64,000 nt of DNA from Ferrovibrio sp041906005 (GTDB taxonomy: Bacteria > Pseudomonadota > Alphaproteobacteria > Ferrovibrionales > Ferrovibrionaceae), in the NCBI RefSeq assembly GCF_041906005.1, contig NZ_JAYRJY010000001.1, positions 186,001 through 250,000 on the forward strand, in the 5' to 3' direction. Made by a program: the position numbers and the translations under genes. The notes beneath the pieces were generated by a model. It saw only the letters and a program-made list of their open reading frames with translations. It made no database searches and had not been told where the DNA came from. Numbering within the stretch: the stretch's first letter is position 1; every line of letters begins with the position of its first letter. Shown here piece after piece: positions 9,017-17,922 of this stretch.

Positions 9017-10005
9017 CGCCGCTGTCCTCCCCCTTCGCTGCGATACTCGGCGTCGCGATTGCCGAACAGGACCGAGCTTGGATCATCTTCAAGCCGCTGC
9101 GCCACCCGCGCCAGGCTGGAGACCAGAATGCGCGTTTCCGACATCAGGCGGCGGAATTCGCCGAAGCCCTCTGTCGTCATGGCATGCAGCGGCACCCGGT
9201 TCTCTTCCATGATGGCATTCAGCTCGGTCAACAGGGTATTGAGCTGGGCCATGGCCTGCCGTGCATCGACGGCCGCGGGGGCGGCGTCAGTTTCCAGAAT
9301 CCGGTTTGCGTTCTTCAGCGTTGCCTCGGCTTCGTTCATTACCCGATCCAGCTTGTCAGCGATCTCGCGCGCCGCCGAAGCCGCCTTGGCAATGTCGCCG
9401 CTGGTGGAACTGAAACTGTCGATGGCGCGGCCAATCGATTCCTGCCGTGCGGCCAGCGTTTGCGACACCTCGCGCAGGTTGGCGATGAAGCCGGTCAGGT
9501 TCTCAAGATTTTCGTCGCTCAGGATTCTGGCGGCGCGCTGGAAAAGCTCTGGCGCCGCTTCGACCAGCGCTTCGATGGCGGACGGTTTGGAGCGGATGGT
9601 TGGGTATTTGCTGGCGTCCCGCCCGGACACGACGGGCAGGATCGGGGCATCGCGGCTGCCGGGCAGGATCTGTACGAACGATACACCGGTTACGCCCTGC
9701 AATTGCAGTGTCGCTTCGGAATCGGCGCGGATCGGCGTATCGGCATCGACTTCAACGGTAACGCGCACCCGGCTGGTATCCTGGCGGTCGATGGTGATCT
9801 GCGACACGCTGCCAACCTTGATGCCATTGAAGCGGACGTCGCCCCCAAGGCCCAGGCCGGCGACCGACCCGGTGAAGAAGATGTTGTAGCGGGCGACCTC
9901 GCGGTCGACCTCGGATTTTGCCAGCCAGAGCACGAAGGCCACAATGCCGGTCAGGAATACCAGCATGAAGCTGCCGATCAGCAGATGATGTGCCCGCGTT
10001 TCCAT
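9013..10005 (-). CDS. mlaD: MlaD-like MCE-domain substrate-binding protein
   Basis: A 330-residue protein with one N-terminal membrane helix (about 8-29), an MCE domain (about 40-120; GSVAGLGLGGDVRFNGIKVG motif) and a long helical C-terminal part rich in coiled-coil heptads. MCE proteins form hexameric rings that shuttle phospholipids or other lipids between inner and outer membranes. It lies 4 nt after the ATPase gene and overlaps the lipoprotein gene by 4 nt. The extended C-terminal helix is longer than in E. coli MlaD and suggests a tube-like form as in other MCE proteins. Confidence 0.88.
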   Translation of the reverse strand: METRAHHLLIGSFMLVFLTGIVAFVLWLAKSEVDREVARYNIFFTGSVAGLGLGGDVRFNGIKVGSVSQITIDRQDTSRVRVTVEVDADTPIRADSEATLQLQGVTGVSFVQILPGSRDAPILPVVSGRDASKYPTIRSKPSAIEALVEAAPELFQRAARILSDENLENLTGFIANLREVSQTLAARQESIGRAIDSFSSTSGDIAKAASAAREIADKLDRVMNEAEATLKNANRILETDAAPAAVDARQAMAQLNTLLTELNAIMEENRVPLHAMTTEGFGEFRRLMSETRILVSSLARVAQRLEDDPSSVLFGNRDAEYRSEGGGQRR

Positions 10006-10009
10006 GGCT

Positions 10010-10807
10010 TCACCTCTTGTCCAGCGCCGCGGTGATCGCAGCCGCCCGGGCGCGCGGCCCGTGGAAATATTCCATTACCCAGGGATGCTTGTCCTGCAGC
10101 ATCATCTCCATCGGACCGGCCAGCAACACCTTCTTCTCTGCCAGCACGGCAATACGGTCGCAGATGGCGTATAGCGAGTCCAGGTCATGGGTGACCATGA
10201 ACACGGTCAGTCCCAATGCCTGCTGCAGGTCGCGCACCAATTGGTCGAAGGCAGCGGCGCCAATGGGATCGAGGCCGGCCGTCGGTTCATCGAAGAAGAC
10301 CACTTCCGGATCCAGCGCCAGCGCGCGGGCCAGACCGGCACGCTTGCGCATGCCGCCTGAAAGCTCGGCTGGATATTTCGCGCCAGCATCGGACGACAAA
10401 CCGACCATGTGCAGCTTGGCGGCCACGATCTCGTCCAGCAGGTCTTCCGGCAGATCGTAAAATTCCTTCAGCGGCACCTGAATATTCTGCGCCACAGTCA
10501 ACGAGGAAAACAGGGCCCCGTCCTGAAACAGCACGCCGAACCGCTGGCGCACCGCCCGCAAGGCTTCCGGGTCGCCATTGACCATGTCGGTGCCCAGCAG
10601 ATCGATACTGCCGGCCGCGGCCTGGTTCAGGGCAATGATGGTGCGCAGCAGCACCGACTTGCCGGTGCCTGATCCACCCACCACGCCCAGCACCTCGCCG
10701 CGATAAACGTCGAGGTCGAGATTGTCATGCACCACATGCGCGTCGAACCGGTTCACCAGTCCCCGCACCGTGATCACCCTCTCCCTGTTTTGCTCCCCCG
10801 CCGCCAT
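10010..10807 (-). CDS. mlaF: MlaF-like ABC transporter ATP-binding protein
   Basis: A 265-residue ABC ATPase. Walker A GGSGTGKS is at about 44-51, the signature LSGGMRKRAGLARA at about 147-160, and Walker B VVFFDEPTAGLD follows; the switch His lies in MVTHDLDS. It powers the MlaE permease for lipid transport at the inner membrane. It is 2 nt downstream of the permease gene and 4 nt upstream of the MCE gene, in a tight operon. Confidence 0.92.
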   Translation of the reverse strand: MAAGEQNRERVITVRGLVNRFDAHVVHDNLDLDVYRGEVLGVVGGSGTGKSVLLRTIIALNQAAAGSIDLLGTDMVNGDPEALRAVRQRFGVLFQDGALFSSLTVAQNIQVPLKEFYDLPEDLLDEIVAAKLHMVGLSSDAGAKYPAELSGGMRKRAGLARALALDPEVVFFDEPTAGLDPIGAAAFDQLVRDLQQALGLTVFMVTHDLDSLYAICDRIAVLAEKKVLLAGPMEMMLQDKHPWVMEYFHGPRARAAAITAALDKR

Positions 10808-10809
10808 GC

Positions 10810-11967
10810 CTAGACCTTAAGGATGTTGAACAGGATGGAGAACAAGGCATCGAACAGGATGACCAGGAAAATCGACTGCACCACCGAACGGGTGGTGAGG
10901 CGGCCAACACTTTCGGCATCGCGTTTGACCCGCAGGCCTTCATAGCAGCCGACCAGCGCGATCAACGACGCGAAGACCGGCGCCTTCACCATGCCAATGA
11001 CAAAGGTACGCGGCACGATCACCTCGTTCAGGCGGTTGAAAAACAGCACCGGATCGATTCCCAGCGTGTTCCATGCCATCAGCGCACCGCCGCACAGGCC
11101 CATCAGGTCGGCAAAGAAGGTCAGCACCGGCAAAGTCAAGGTCAGGGCGAACAGCCGCGGCAATACCAGCACCACCACCGGGTCGAGGCCCAGCGTGCGC
11201 ATGGCGGCGATTTCCTCGTTCACCTTCATGGTGCCGATCTGGGCGGTGAAAGCGCTGCCCGAGCGGCCCGCAATCAGGATGGCGGTCAACAGCACGCCCA
11301 GTTCGCGCAACACCGAAATGCCGATCAGATCGACGACGAAAATTTCCGCGCCGAATTTCTGCAACTGGCTGGCCCCCTGATAGGCCATCACCATGCCGAT
11401 CAGGAAAGACAACAGCCCGACGATGGGAATCGCCTTCAGCCCGGTTTCCTCCATGTGGTGCACCATGGAGGTGAACCGCATGCGGCCGGGACGCACGGCG
11501 ATCAGCACCGCGGTTTCCGTCACCTGGCCGATAAACGCGATGAAGCGCCGCGCCTCGCGCACGAAGAACAGCGTCTGCCAGCCCAGGTATTCGACGATGC
11601 CAAGCAGCCCGCTGCCGGTCTGCGGCCATACCGTGATGGCGTCGCCCGAGCCGGCCACATAATCGAACAGGGCACGATGCTCGCGCCGGGCCTGCGGCCA
11701 GTCGATCTCGAATCCCTGATCGGCCAATTGGCGATGCAGCCGCACCAGCAGGATGGCACCGGCGGTGTCCAGCCGGGTCAGCGCGTCGGTATCCAATACG
11801 GCCTTGCGCTCTCCACCCTCGGCGACGTGCCGGCCGGCCAGTCCGGCCGTGGCCAGGCCCGCCAGACGCGGCAGAAGCGTGCTGGCATGGGCCAGCGTCC
11901 AGTCGCCCGTCAGGCGCAGCCGCAACGCCGTTCCATCACGCTCTGTTTGCAACCGGCCGTCGGCCAT
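10810..11967 (-). CDS. mlaE: MlaE-like permease with N-terminal STAS-like domain
   Basis: A 385-residue membrane protein. Residues 1-110 form a STAS-like (MlaB-like) domain (RLTGDWTLAHAS... pattern), fused to an MlaE permease (about 130-385) with five or so membrane helices and the conserved segment AFTAQIGTMKVNEEI. The fusion replaces a separate MlaB. The start at 11967 is chosen because GAGGA lies 6 nt upstream; an in-frame ATG 12 codons earlier lacks an SD. First gene of the Mla operon, divergent from the isomerase gene. Confidence 0.9.
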   Translation of the reverse strand: MADGRLQTERDGTALRLRLTGDWTLAHASTLLPRLAGLATAGLAGRHVAEGGERKAVLDTDALTRLDTAGAILLVRLHRQLADQGFEIDWPQARREHRALFDYVAGSGDAITVWPQTGSGLLGIVEYLGWQTLFFVREARRFIAFIGQVTETAVLIAVRPGRMRFTSMVHHMEETGLKAIPIVGLLSFLIGMVMAYQGASQLQKFGAEIFVVDLIGISVLRELGVLLTAILIAGRSGSAFTAQIGTMKVNEEIAAMRTLGLDPVVVLVLPRLFALTLTLPVLTFFADLMGLCGGALMAWNTLGIDPVLFFNRLNEVIVPRTFVIGMVKAPVFASLIALVGCYEGLRVKRDAESVGRLTTRSVVQSIFLVILFDALFSILFNILKV

Positions 11968-12087
11968 CGATCCTCGGACAGAAAAAGAACAAGACTTGCC
12001 CAACTGTTAGCAGAAATGACAGTCTCGGCAAACCGATGCTTCCGCACGGGCGGGACCGACAGGCCGGGAAATGGCCGGGGGGATGCC

Positions 12088-12882
12088 ATGCCACGCTTTG
12101 CCGCGAATCTCAGCTTCCTGTTCCAGGACCTGCCTTTCCTCGACCGCTTCCGGGCCGCCGCCGATCAGGGCTTTGCCGGGGTGGAGTTCATGTTCCCCTA
12201 CGATCACGCGCCGGCCGCCGTGGCCGGCGCGATGCGTGACGCCGGCCTGCAGGTCGCCCTGTTCAACGCCCCGCCCGGCGACTGGACGGCAGGTGAACGC
12301 GGCCTGGCCTCCCTGCCCGCCCGGCGCAAGGAGTTCCGCGCCGCCATGGCCAAAGCCTTCGACTATGCCGCCGCGCTGAATTGTCCGCGCATTCATGTGG
12401 TGGCCGGCGTCGAACCGGCCCAGGCCGATCGCCGCGCCATGGAGGCCTGCTACATGGACAACCTGGCCTGGGCAGCCGAACAGGCTTCGGGCGCGGGGTT
12501 GCTGCTGCTGATCGAGCCGATCAACCGGCGGGACATCCCCGGTTTCTTCCTCAGCGATTTCGATTTTGCCCAGAAGGTGCTGGAAGACATTGGCGCACCG
12601 AACCTGCGGTTGCAGTTCGATATCTATCACGCCCAGATCATACACGGTGATATCACCAGGCGGCTGGAGCGCCAGATGCCGTGGATCGGCCATATCCAGA
12701 TCGCCAACCCGCCCGACCGGCGCGAGCCAGGCAATGGCGAAATCGATTATCGTTACGTCTTCGGGCGGCTGGATGCGCACGGGTATGACGGCTGGGTGGG
12801 CTGCGAATACCGCCCCGAAGGCGACACCGCCGCCTCGCTGGGCTGGATCAGGGAATACGGCGTGCTGCCGAAAAAAAACTGA
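12088..12882 (+). CDS. hyi: hydroxypyruvate / 2-oxotetronate isomerase (TIM barrel)
   Basis: A 264-residue sugar-phosphate-isomerase-like TIM barrel of the Hyi/OtnI family, interconverting hydroxypyruvate and tartronate semialdehyde, or 2-oxotetronates and their aldose forms. Likely catalytic glutamates are seen in LIEPINRRDIPGFF and GCEYRPEG. The start MPRFAANL is the family's usual N-terminus and follows a G-rich SD; longer upstream frames cross the divergent mlaE start and are rejected. It converges on the TRAP transporter genes (16 nt between stops). Tetronate use is suggested by the D-erythronate dehydrogenase-like gene at 21.6 kb. Confidence 0.88.
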   Translation: MPRFAANLSFLFQDLPFLDRFRAAADQGFAGVEFMFPYDHAPAAVAGAMRDAGLQVALFNAPPGDWTAGERGLASLPARRKEFRAAMAKAFDYAAALNCPRIHVVAGVEPAQADRRAMEACYMDNLAWAAEQASGAGLLLLIEPINRRDIPGFFLSDFDFAQKVLEDIGAPNLRLQFDIYHAQIIHGDITRRLERQMPWIGHIQIANPPDRREPGNGEIDYRYVFGRLDAHGYDGWVGCEYRPEGDTAASLGWIREYGVLPKKN

Positions 12883-12898
12883 TCAGTCCATCAAGCCG

Positions 12899-14197
12899 TC
12901 ACTCCATGAGACCTGGCAGCCACAGCACAATCTGCGGAAAGGCGATCAGCAGGCCGACGCGCGCCAGGTCGGCCAGCACGAAGGGCAGGATGCCACGGAT
13001 CACAGTGGGCAGTTTCACCTGCCCCACCCCCTGGATGACAAACAGGTTCATGCCCACCGGCGGCACGATCATGCCGATCTCGACAATGGTGACCATGTAG
13101 ATTCCGAACCACAGCGGATCGATGCCCAGCGCCTGCACCGCCGGAAACACGAAGGGCAACGTCAGCAACATCATCGCCAGATCGTCCATCAAGGCGCCAA
13201 GCACCACGTAGAACACGGTAAGCAGAATGAGGAACGGCACCGGGCCGACATTCAGGGTCTGGATCTGCTGCACCACCAGTTGCGGCGCGTTGGTAACCTC
13301 AAGGAAGAAATTGAACAGGCCGGCACCAATCAGGATCAGGAAAATCATCGCGCTGGTGGAGGCCGTTTCAAGCAGCGAGTCCTTGAACCGCGAAAACCCC
13401 ATCGTTCGGCCCGCCAGGGCAAACAACAGCGCGCCCACCGCGCCCACCGAAGCCGCTTCATTGGGCGAGAATACGCCGGCGAACATGCCGCCAATCACCA
13501 GCACGAACAGCAGGAAGACGGGCCAGACACTGCGCATGGTCCGCAGACGCTGCGGCCAACCCATACGCTCGCCCGCCGGGCCACTGACCGGATTGAGACG
13601 CACGGTCGCCGCGATAGCCAGCATGTAGAGGCCGGTGCCCAGCACACCGGGCAACAGGGCGGCAACATAGAGTTTGCCCAGCGACTGTTCGGTCAGCAGC
13701 GCGTAGATCAACAGGATGATCGAAGGCGGGATGAGAATGCCCAGCGTCCCGCCGGCGGCAATCGTGGCCGTGGCCAGGCTGTCGGCGTAACCACGGCGGC
13801 GCATCTCGGGCAAAGCCACGCGGCACATCGTTGCCGCCGTGGCGATCGCCGAGCCGCAGATCGAACCGAAGGCCGCACAGGCCCCAATGGTGGCCAGCGC
13901 CAGGCCACCGCGGAAATGCCCGAGGAAGGCATAAGCCGCCTCGTATAGCTGGCGCGAGAGGCCGGCATAAGTGGCGAACACCCCCATCATCACGAACAGC
14001 GGCACCACGGAAAGGCTGTATGGAAACACGCTTTCGAACGGCGACGAGCCCATCACATAAGCGAGGCCGTCCCAGCCTTGCAGCAGCAGGAAACCGCCAC
14101 CGCCGACCAGACCCATGGCCACCGCCACCGGCACGCGCAGCAGCATCAATGCCAGCACGACGCCGAAACCCAGAATGCCAGCCAGCGCCGGGCTCAC
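12899..14197 (-). CDS. dctM: TRAP transporter large permease DctM
   Basis: A 432-residue protein with about 12 membrane helices, the ion-coupled transport subunit of a TRAP carrier (IT superfamily). Typical helical-hairpin segments include GSICGSAIATAATMCRVALP and GTLGILIPPSIILLIYALL. A GTG start is proposed at 14197 because it overlaps the dctQ stop as GTGA and gives the family length; the longer upstream frame is the shadow of dctQ. It moves organic acids with Na+ or H+, using binding protein DctP. Operon order is dctP-dctQ-dctM. Confidence 0.9.
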   Translation of the reverse strand: MSPALAGILGFGVVLALMLLRVPVAVAMGLVGGGGFLLLQGWDGLAYVMGSSPFESVFPYSLSVVPLFVMMGVFATYAGLSRQLYEAAYAFLGHFRGGLALATIGACAAFGSICGSAIATAATMCRVALPEMRRRGYADSLATATIAAGGTLGILIPPSIILLIYALLTEQSLGKLYVAALLPGVLGTGLYMLAIAATVRLNPVSGPAGERMGWPQRLRTMRSVWPVFLLFVLVIGGMFAGVFSPNEAASVGAVGALLFALAGRTMGFSRFKDSLLETASTSAMIFLILIGAGLFNFFLEVTNAPQLVVQQIQTLNVGPVPFLILLTVFYVVLGALMDDLAMMLLTLPFVFPAVQALGIDPLWFGIYMVTIVEIGMIVPPVGMNLFVIQGVGQVKLPTVIRGILPFVLADLARVGLLIAFPQIVLWLPGLME

Positions 14198-14721
14198 GCC
14201 GCAAGCTCCGAGTCCGGCGCCGGCAGCGGATCGCGGCCGGCCAGCATAGAAACCAGATGGCGCAAGGCCACGACCAATGCCATCAGGGCGGCGAACACCG
14301 CGCCGCCCAGCAGCGGATACCAGTACCACGTCATCGGTAGCGCGATGGTTTGCGACCGGTCTCCCATCAACGCCACCGTATTGAATTGCTGCCATCCGAA
14401 GCCGGCAATCGCCAGCATCAGCAGCGCGCCGGACAGGGCGGCCGCCATGCGGCAAAACGCCTGTATCCGGAACGGCAGGCGTTCAACCCCCAGGTCGACC
14501 GCGACATGGCTGTCGGCGATGAAGCCATAGGGGATGGTGAGAAAGGCCGTGGCCATGATCATCAACTGTGTGATGTCGACCGTGCCCAGAATACCCTGCC
14601 CGCCGGCATGGCGGATCACCACATCGGCACAGGTGGCAAGGCCGGCCAGCAGGGCACATAAGGCACCCACCCGCGCGGCCCAGGCAGCGCCCCATTCAGC
14701 CGCACGATAGATCGGCGTCAT
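14194..14721 (-). CDS. dctQ: TRAP transporter small permease DctQ
   Basis: A 175-residue protein with four predicted membrane helices, matching the small subunit that stabilises the large TRAP permease. The segment MIMATAFLTIPYGFIADSHVAVDLG (hydrophobic then D-H-V-x-V-D) is characteristic of DctQ proteins. It overlaps dctM by 4 nt, indicating translational coupling. It is separated from dctP by 76 nt containing a terminator hairpin, so its expression depends on readthrough. Confidence 0.88.
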   Translation of the reverse strand: MTPIYRAAEWGAAWAARVGALCALLAGLATCADVVIRHAGGQGILGTVDITQLMIMATAFLTIPYGFIADSHVAVDLGVERLPFRIQAFCRMAAALSGALLMLAIAGFGWQQFNTVALMGDRSQTIALPMTWYWYPLLGGAVFAALMALVVALRHLVSMLAGRDPLPAPDSELAA

Positions 14722-14737
14722 ACCAGCATTCCGTCAG

Positions 14738-14781
14738 AAAAAACTGCGGCCCGCCGCACCGGACATCCGGTGTGGCGGGCC
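14738..14781 (-). terminator. terminator hairpin between dctP and dctQM
   Basis: On the minus-strand transcript two 16-nt arms (14781-14766 and 14763-14748) pair with one mismatch and are followed by six U (14743-14738). It lies right after the dctP stop and ahead of dctQ. It would stop most transcripts after dctP, leaving less mRNA for the membrane subunits. Confidence 0.8.
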
Positions 14782-14797
14782 ACGGGGTTATAACGCC

Positions 14798-15859
14798 TCA
14801 GCGCTTGCCGCCTTCATACTTGGCGATGCGCTGCTGCATTTCACGATAAATTTCGCGGGCATTCTTCACGCCCTGGCCCTCCAGGTCGGTGAGCAGCTTC
14901 TCGGTGGTGGGCTTCAGGGCATCGCGCCAGCGGTTGCGTTCCGCCTCGCTCAACGACGACATCACGTTGCCCTTCTTGCTCGCCGCTTCCAGACCGGGCG
15001 CATCCCACTGGTTCCACCAGTCGCCGAACTTCTCGGTCAGCGCCGCGCCGGTGGTGTCATCGATAGCCTTCTTCACCTCGGCCGGCAGGCTGTCATATTT
15101 GCGCTTGTTCATCACGAAATAGAAGCTGGCTGTGTAAGACCGCGCGTCGAGGTGATACTTGGTCACTTCAAACAAGCGGAAGGAATTGATCGGGTCCCAC
15201 GGGAAGACGGCACCATCGATCACGCCGCGCTGCAAATTCTCGTATACCTCGCCGGGCGGCAGGCCGACCGGCGTGGCGCCAAGCTGCTGCAGCATGGCAT
15301 TGATCTGCGGGCTGGGCGAACGGATGCGCAAGCCCTTCAGGTCGTCCATGCTTTTCACCTGCTTGTCGCGGGTGTGGATCAGCCCGGCGTTATGGGCATG
15401 CAGGCCCAGCACTTTCACCGTGTCAGGGAATTCCTGGGCAAAATGCTTGGGATACATCTCCCACAGGGTCCGGCTGGCGGCATTGGCGGTTTCCACCAGG
15501 AAGGGGAACTCGATGATCCCCATGCGGTTGAACCGTCCGGCCGGCACGCCGCGCAGGCCATGGGCGATATCGACCACACCGCTGACCGCCTGCTCAAGCT
15601 GGCGGGCCGGATTGCCGAAAGCCGAACCGGCAGGGAAGATCGTGACCTTGACCTTGCCGTTGCTGCGTTTGGTCAGCTCCTCGCCCCACGGCAGCAGCCA
15701 ATCACGGTGGATGCCATGGCCCGGTGGCAGGAAATGACTGAGCTTGAGTTCGATTTCTTGCGCTGCAACAGGCTGCACCGGGGCAGCCGCGAACAGGGCG
15801 ACGCCAGAGACAACGGCAAAGGCGGCCCGGGCCATCATGGCCTTAAGGTTGTTTTGCAC
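14798..15859 (-). CDS. dctP: TRAP transporter substrate-binding protein DctP
   Basis: A 353-residue periplasmic solute-binding protein with a Sec signal peptide (hydrophobic core AAFAVVSGVALFAAA, cleavage after AAQ/VAA region near 33). The DctP fold is recognised by ELKLSHFLPPGHG near the N-terminus and GLRIRSPSPQINAMLQQLG, which carries the conserved Arg that binds a carboxylate. The ligand is probably an organic acid. The start is GTG, 8 nt after GGAGGAA; that SD lies in a tight inverted repeat. First gene of dctPQM, divergent from a second TRAP-type binding protein. Confidence 0.9.
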   Translation of the reverse strand: MQNNLKAMMARAAFAVVSGVALFAAAPVQPVAAQEIELKLSHFLPPGHGIHRDWLLPWGEELTKRSNGKVKVTIFPAGSAFGNPARQLEQAVSGVVDIAHGLRGVPAGRFNRMGIIEFPFLVETANAASRTLWEMYPKHFAQEFPDTVKVLGLHAHNAGLIHTRDKQVKSMDDLKGLRIRSPSPQINAMLQQLGATPVGLPPGEVYENLQRGVIDGAVFPWDPINSFRLFEVTKYHLDARSYTASFYFVMNKRKYDSLPAEVKKAIDDTTGAALTEKFGDWWNQWDAPGLEAASKKGNVMSSLSEAERNRWRDALKPTTEKLLTDLEGQGVKNAREIYREMQQRIAKYEGGKR

Positions 15860-15862
15860 GGC

Positions 15863-15880
15863 AATTCCTCCCGAGGAATT
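15863..15880 (-). promoter_or_regulatory. inverted repeat covering the dctP ribosome site
   Basis: AATTCCTC (15863-15870) and GAGGAATT (15873-15880) are perfect complements with a 2-nt gap. In the dctP mRNA this folds as a 7-bp stem with a CGGG loop that buries the AGGA of the SD, 4-8 nt before the GTG start. A second dyad, TACCTT/AAGGTA (15895-15911), lies just upstream. Either an operator or a translation-control hairpin. Confidence 0.5.
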
Positions 15881-16044
15881 TGTTATCGGTTTTTTACCTT
15901 CCCAAAAGGTAGTTACAAGCGAAACTAAGAGTCAAGCGAGTGGCCCGGACCGATAGACGAGCCGCCCGCCAGCCCCTTAAGGTGACGCCCGGCAGTTGCC
16001 AGAGGCATGTTTCCGGTGCCCGGCGGGGAGAAAGTGAAATTCTG

Positions 16045-17181
16045 ATGGCGCGTCTGGTCACCGTAGCTGGCCTCGCATTGGTATTGGGAATTCTGATCGG
16101 CATCGGCTCCGTGTCTCTGCAACGCGCGGCCAATGCGCCGGAGGCGCGTGCGATCAAGGACCCCGAGCCCACTGCCAGCATCACACCGCCGGCCGTGGTC
16201 GAGGCGCCAGGCAATTCGAGCATGCTCAAACTTGCCAGCCCCTCGCCCTCGACGGCGCCGCTGATCGGCACCATGGCGACGTCGATGGTGGAAAAGCTGG
16301 CCATCGCCTCGGACGGCAAGATCGAATTCAAGCTGTTTGAACCCAATACCCTGGCGCCGAATGCCGAGTTGTTCGACAAAGTATCGAGCGGCGAGATCGA
16401 CGCGGTGTGGTCATCGGCCAACTTCTTTGCCTCGCGCGATTCCGCTTTCTGGCTGTTCTCCAGCGTGCCCTTTGGCCCGCCGGCCAGCGAATACCTGGCC
16501 TGGCTGTCTTACGGCGGTGGCCAGCAGTTGATGGATGAGAGCTTTGCCCGCTTCAACATCAAACCGGTGGTCTGCACCATCCTGCCGCCTGAATCGGGCG
16601 GCTGGTTCCGCCGGGAGATCAATTCCGCCGAAGACCTGAAGGGGCTGCGCATGCGCTTCATGGGCATCGGCGCCCGCGTGATCAGCCAGCTTGGCGTCGA
16701 AACCACCCCGATGAGCGGCGGCGAGATATTCTACGCCCTGCAAAACGGCGATATCGATGCGGCGGAATTCTCCCTGCCCGCGACCGACCTGCGTTTCGGC
16801 TTCGACAAGGCGGCGCAGAATTTCTATTTCCCCGGCTGGCACCAGCAGAGTTCGCTGATCTCGCTGCTGATCAACATGAAAGTGTGGGAAGGCCTGAGCG
16901 ATGCCCAACGCGGCCTGATCACCAGCGTCTGCGGCGATACCGTGCGCGAAAGCCTGGCCGAAGGCGAAGCGCAGCAGGTGAAGGCATTGCAGGAAATCCG
17001 CGCCCGCGGCGTGGCAATCCGCACCCTGCCCAAGCCGGTGATCGAGGCGTTAAAAGCAGCCTGGATCAAGGTGGTGAAGGAAGAAAGCGCCACCAATCCC
17101 GAATTCAAGAAGGTCTGGGAATCCTATCACGGTTTCCGCAAGGCTTATGCCGAGTGGCGCACCCTCGGATATCTGCCTTAA
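16045..17181 (+). CDS. TRAP-type (DctP family) solute-binding protein, membrane-anchored or secreted
   Basis: A 378-residue protein with one N-terminal hydrophobic helix (about 5-22), a Pro/Ala-rich linker and a DctP-type domain from about residue 60 to the end. The carboxylate-binding Arg region is DLKGLRMRFMGIGARVISQLG-like (L-R-M-R-F). It resembles TakP-type binders of keto acids more than its divergent neighbour dctP. It has no permease genes of its own, so it may share dctQM or act as a sensor. Start at 16045 gives a clean signal/anchor; an upstream frame start at 15940 lacks one. SD GGGGAG is rather distant (about 14 nt). Confidence 0.8.
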   Translation: MARLVTVAGLALVLGILIGIGSVSLQRAANAPEARAIKDPEPTASITPPAVVEAPGNSSMLKLASPSPSTAPLIGTMATSMVEKLAIASDGKIEFKLFEPNTLAPNAELFDKVSSGEIDAVWSSANFFASRDSAFWLFSSVPFGPPASEYLAWLSYGGGQQLMDESFARFNIKPVVCTILPPESGGWFRREINSAEDLKGLRMRFMGIGARVISQLGVETTPMSGGEIFYALQNGDIDAAEFSLPATDLRFGFDKAAQNFYFPGWHQQSSLISLLINMKVWEGLSDAQRGLITSVCGDTVRESLAEGEAQQVKALQEIRARGVAIRTLPKPVIEALKAAWIKVVKEESATNPEFKKVWESYHGFRKAYAEWRTLGYLP

Positions 17182-17184
17182 GGC

Positions 17185-17922
17185 TTAAGCCGCCAGCGAG
17201 CGGCGCAACTGCCGCATCCGGCGCTCCACCGAGATATCCAGCGACGCGGTCACTTCCAGGCTGCGGTCTTCCAGCGCGTCGCCACGGGGATTGGCGCGAC
17301 CGCGCGCCTCCACTGCGGCATCGCGGCGACGGATCAGTTCGACGATCTCGGGCTGGAATAATCGCAACAGACCGTTCAACCAGCGATTCACCTCCGGCAG
17401 CGGCCAGTTATGACGCAGTTCGAAGCGATCCAGCATGGCAATCAAATCGCGTGACGAATACCAGGTTTCGTCGGTGACCCAGCGGTTGACGGTGAACAGC
17501 CGGATCGGCTGGCCGTAATGATCCATCGCCACGGCAATGATATGCGCCAGCGCATGGTCGCCGCGCGGCCAGTGCGGGCCGATTTTTTCCTTCGGCGAAC
17601 AACGGCCGACACCCGGCTTCACGAAGCGCACCGGTTCGAATTTTTCCGGCAGCAGATGCGGGCGCTGAAAGACATGGAAATGACCATGCTCGCGGCCGTC
17701 GTTGCGATGGGCATGATAGTAATATTGTGCGCCTGTCTCGGGGTCGAACACATCGCCGGCCGGATAATGCTGCTGCTCGTAAAAGTCTTCTTCGCCGCGC
17801 AGCAATTCAGCCACCAGATTGCTGCGCTTGGCCGCCAGCGCCTGCTGGATCCGCAGCACCTCGTTTCCGGCTGCCACCATCGCCTGCAACCGGCCATGAC
17901 CCAGATTGGCCATCATGTTCAT
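17185..17922 (-). CDS. conserved hypothetical protein (possibly DUF6969)
   Basis: A 245-residue soluble protein of unknown function. It has conspicuous His/Tyr/aromatic-rich stretches: FYEQQHYPAGDVFDPETGAQ (about 47-66), YYYHAHRNDGREHGHFHVF (about 67-85) and later HWPRGDHALAHIIAVAMDHYG. The HAH...HGHFH clusters could bind metal. I recall a similar pattern in the DUF6969 family but cannot confirm it. Stops face the TRAP-type protein (3 nt apart), and its 5' end is divergent from a cytochrome c gene. Several Met codons near the start (1, 3, 4) leave the exact start open. Confidence 0.7.
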   Translation of the reverse strand: MNMMANLGHGRLQAMVAAGNEVLRIQQALAAKRSNLVAELLRGEEDFYEQQHYPAGDVFDPETGAQYYYHAHRNDGREHGHFHVFQRPHLLPEKFEPVRFVKPGVGRCSPKEKIGPHWPRGDHALAHIIAVAMDHYGQPIRLFTVNRWVTDETWYSSRDLIAMLDRFELRHNWPLPEVNRWLNGLLRLFQPEIVELIRRRDAAVEARGRANPRGDALEDRSLEVTASLDISVERRMRQLRRSLAA

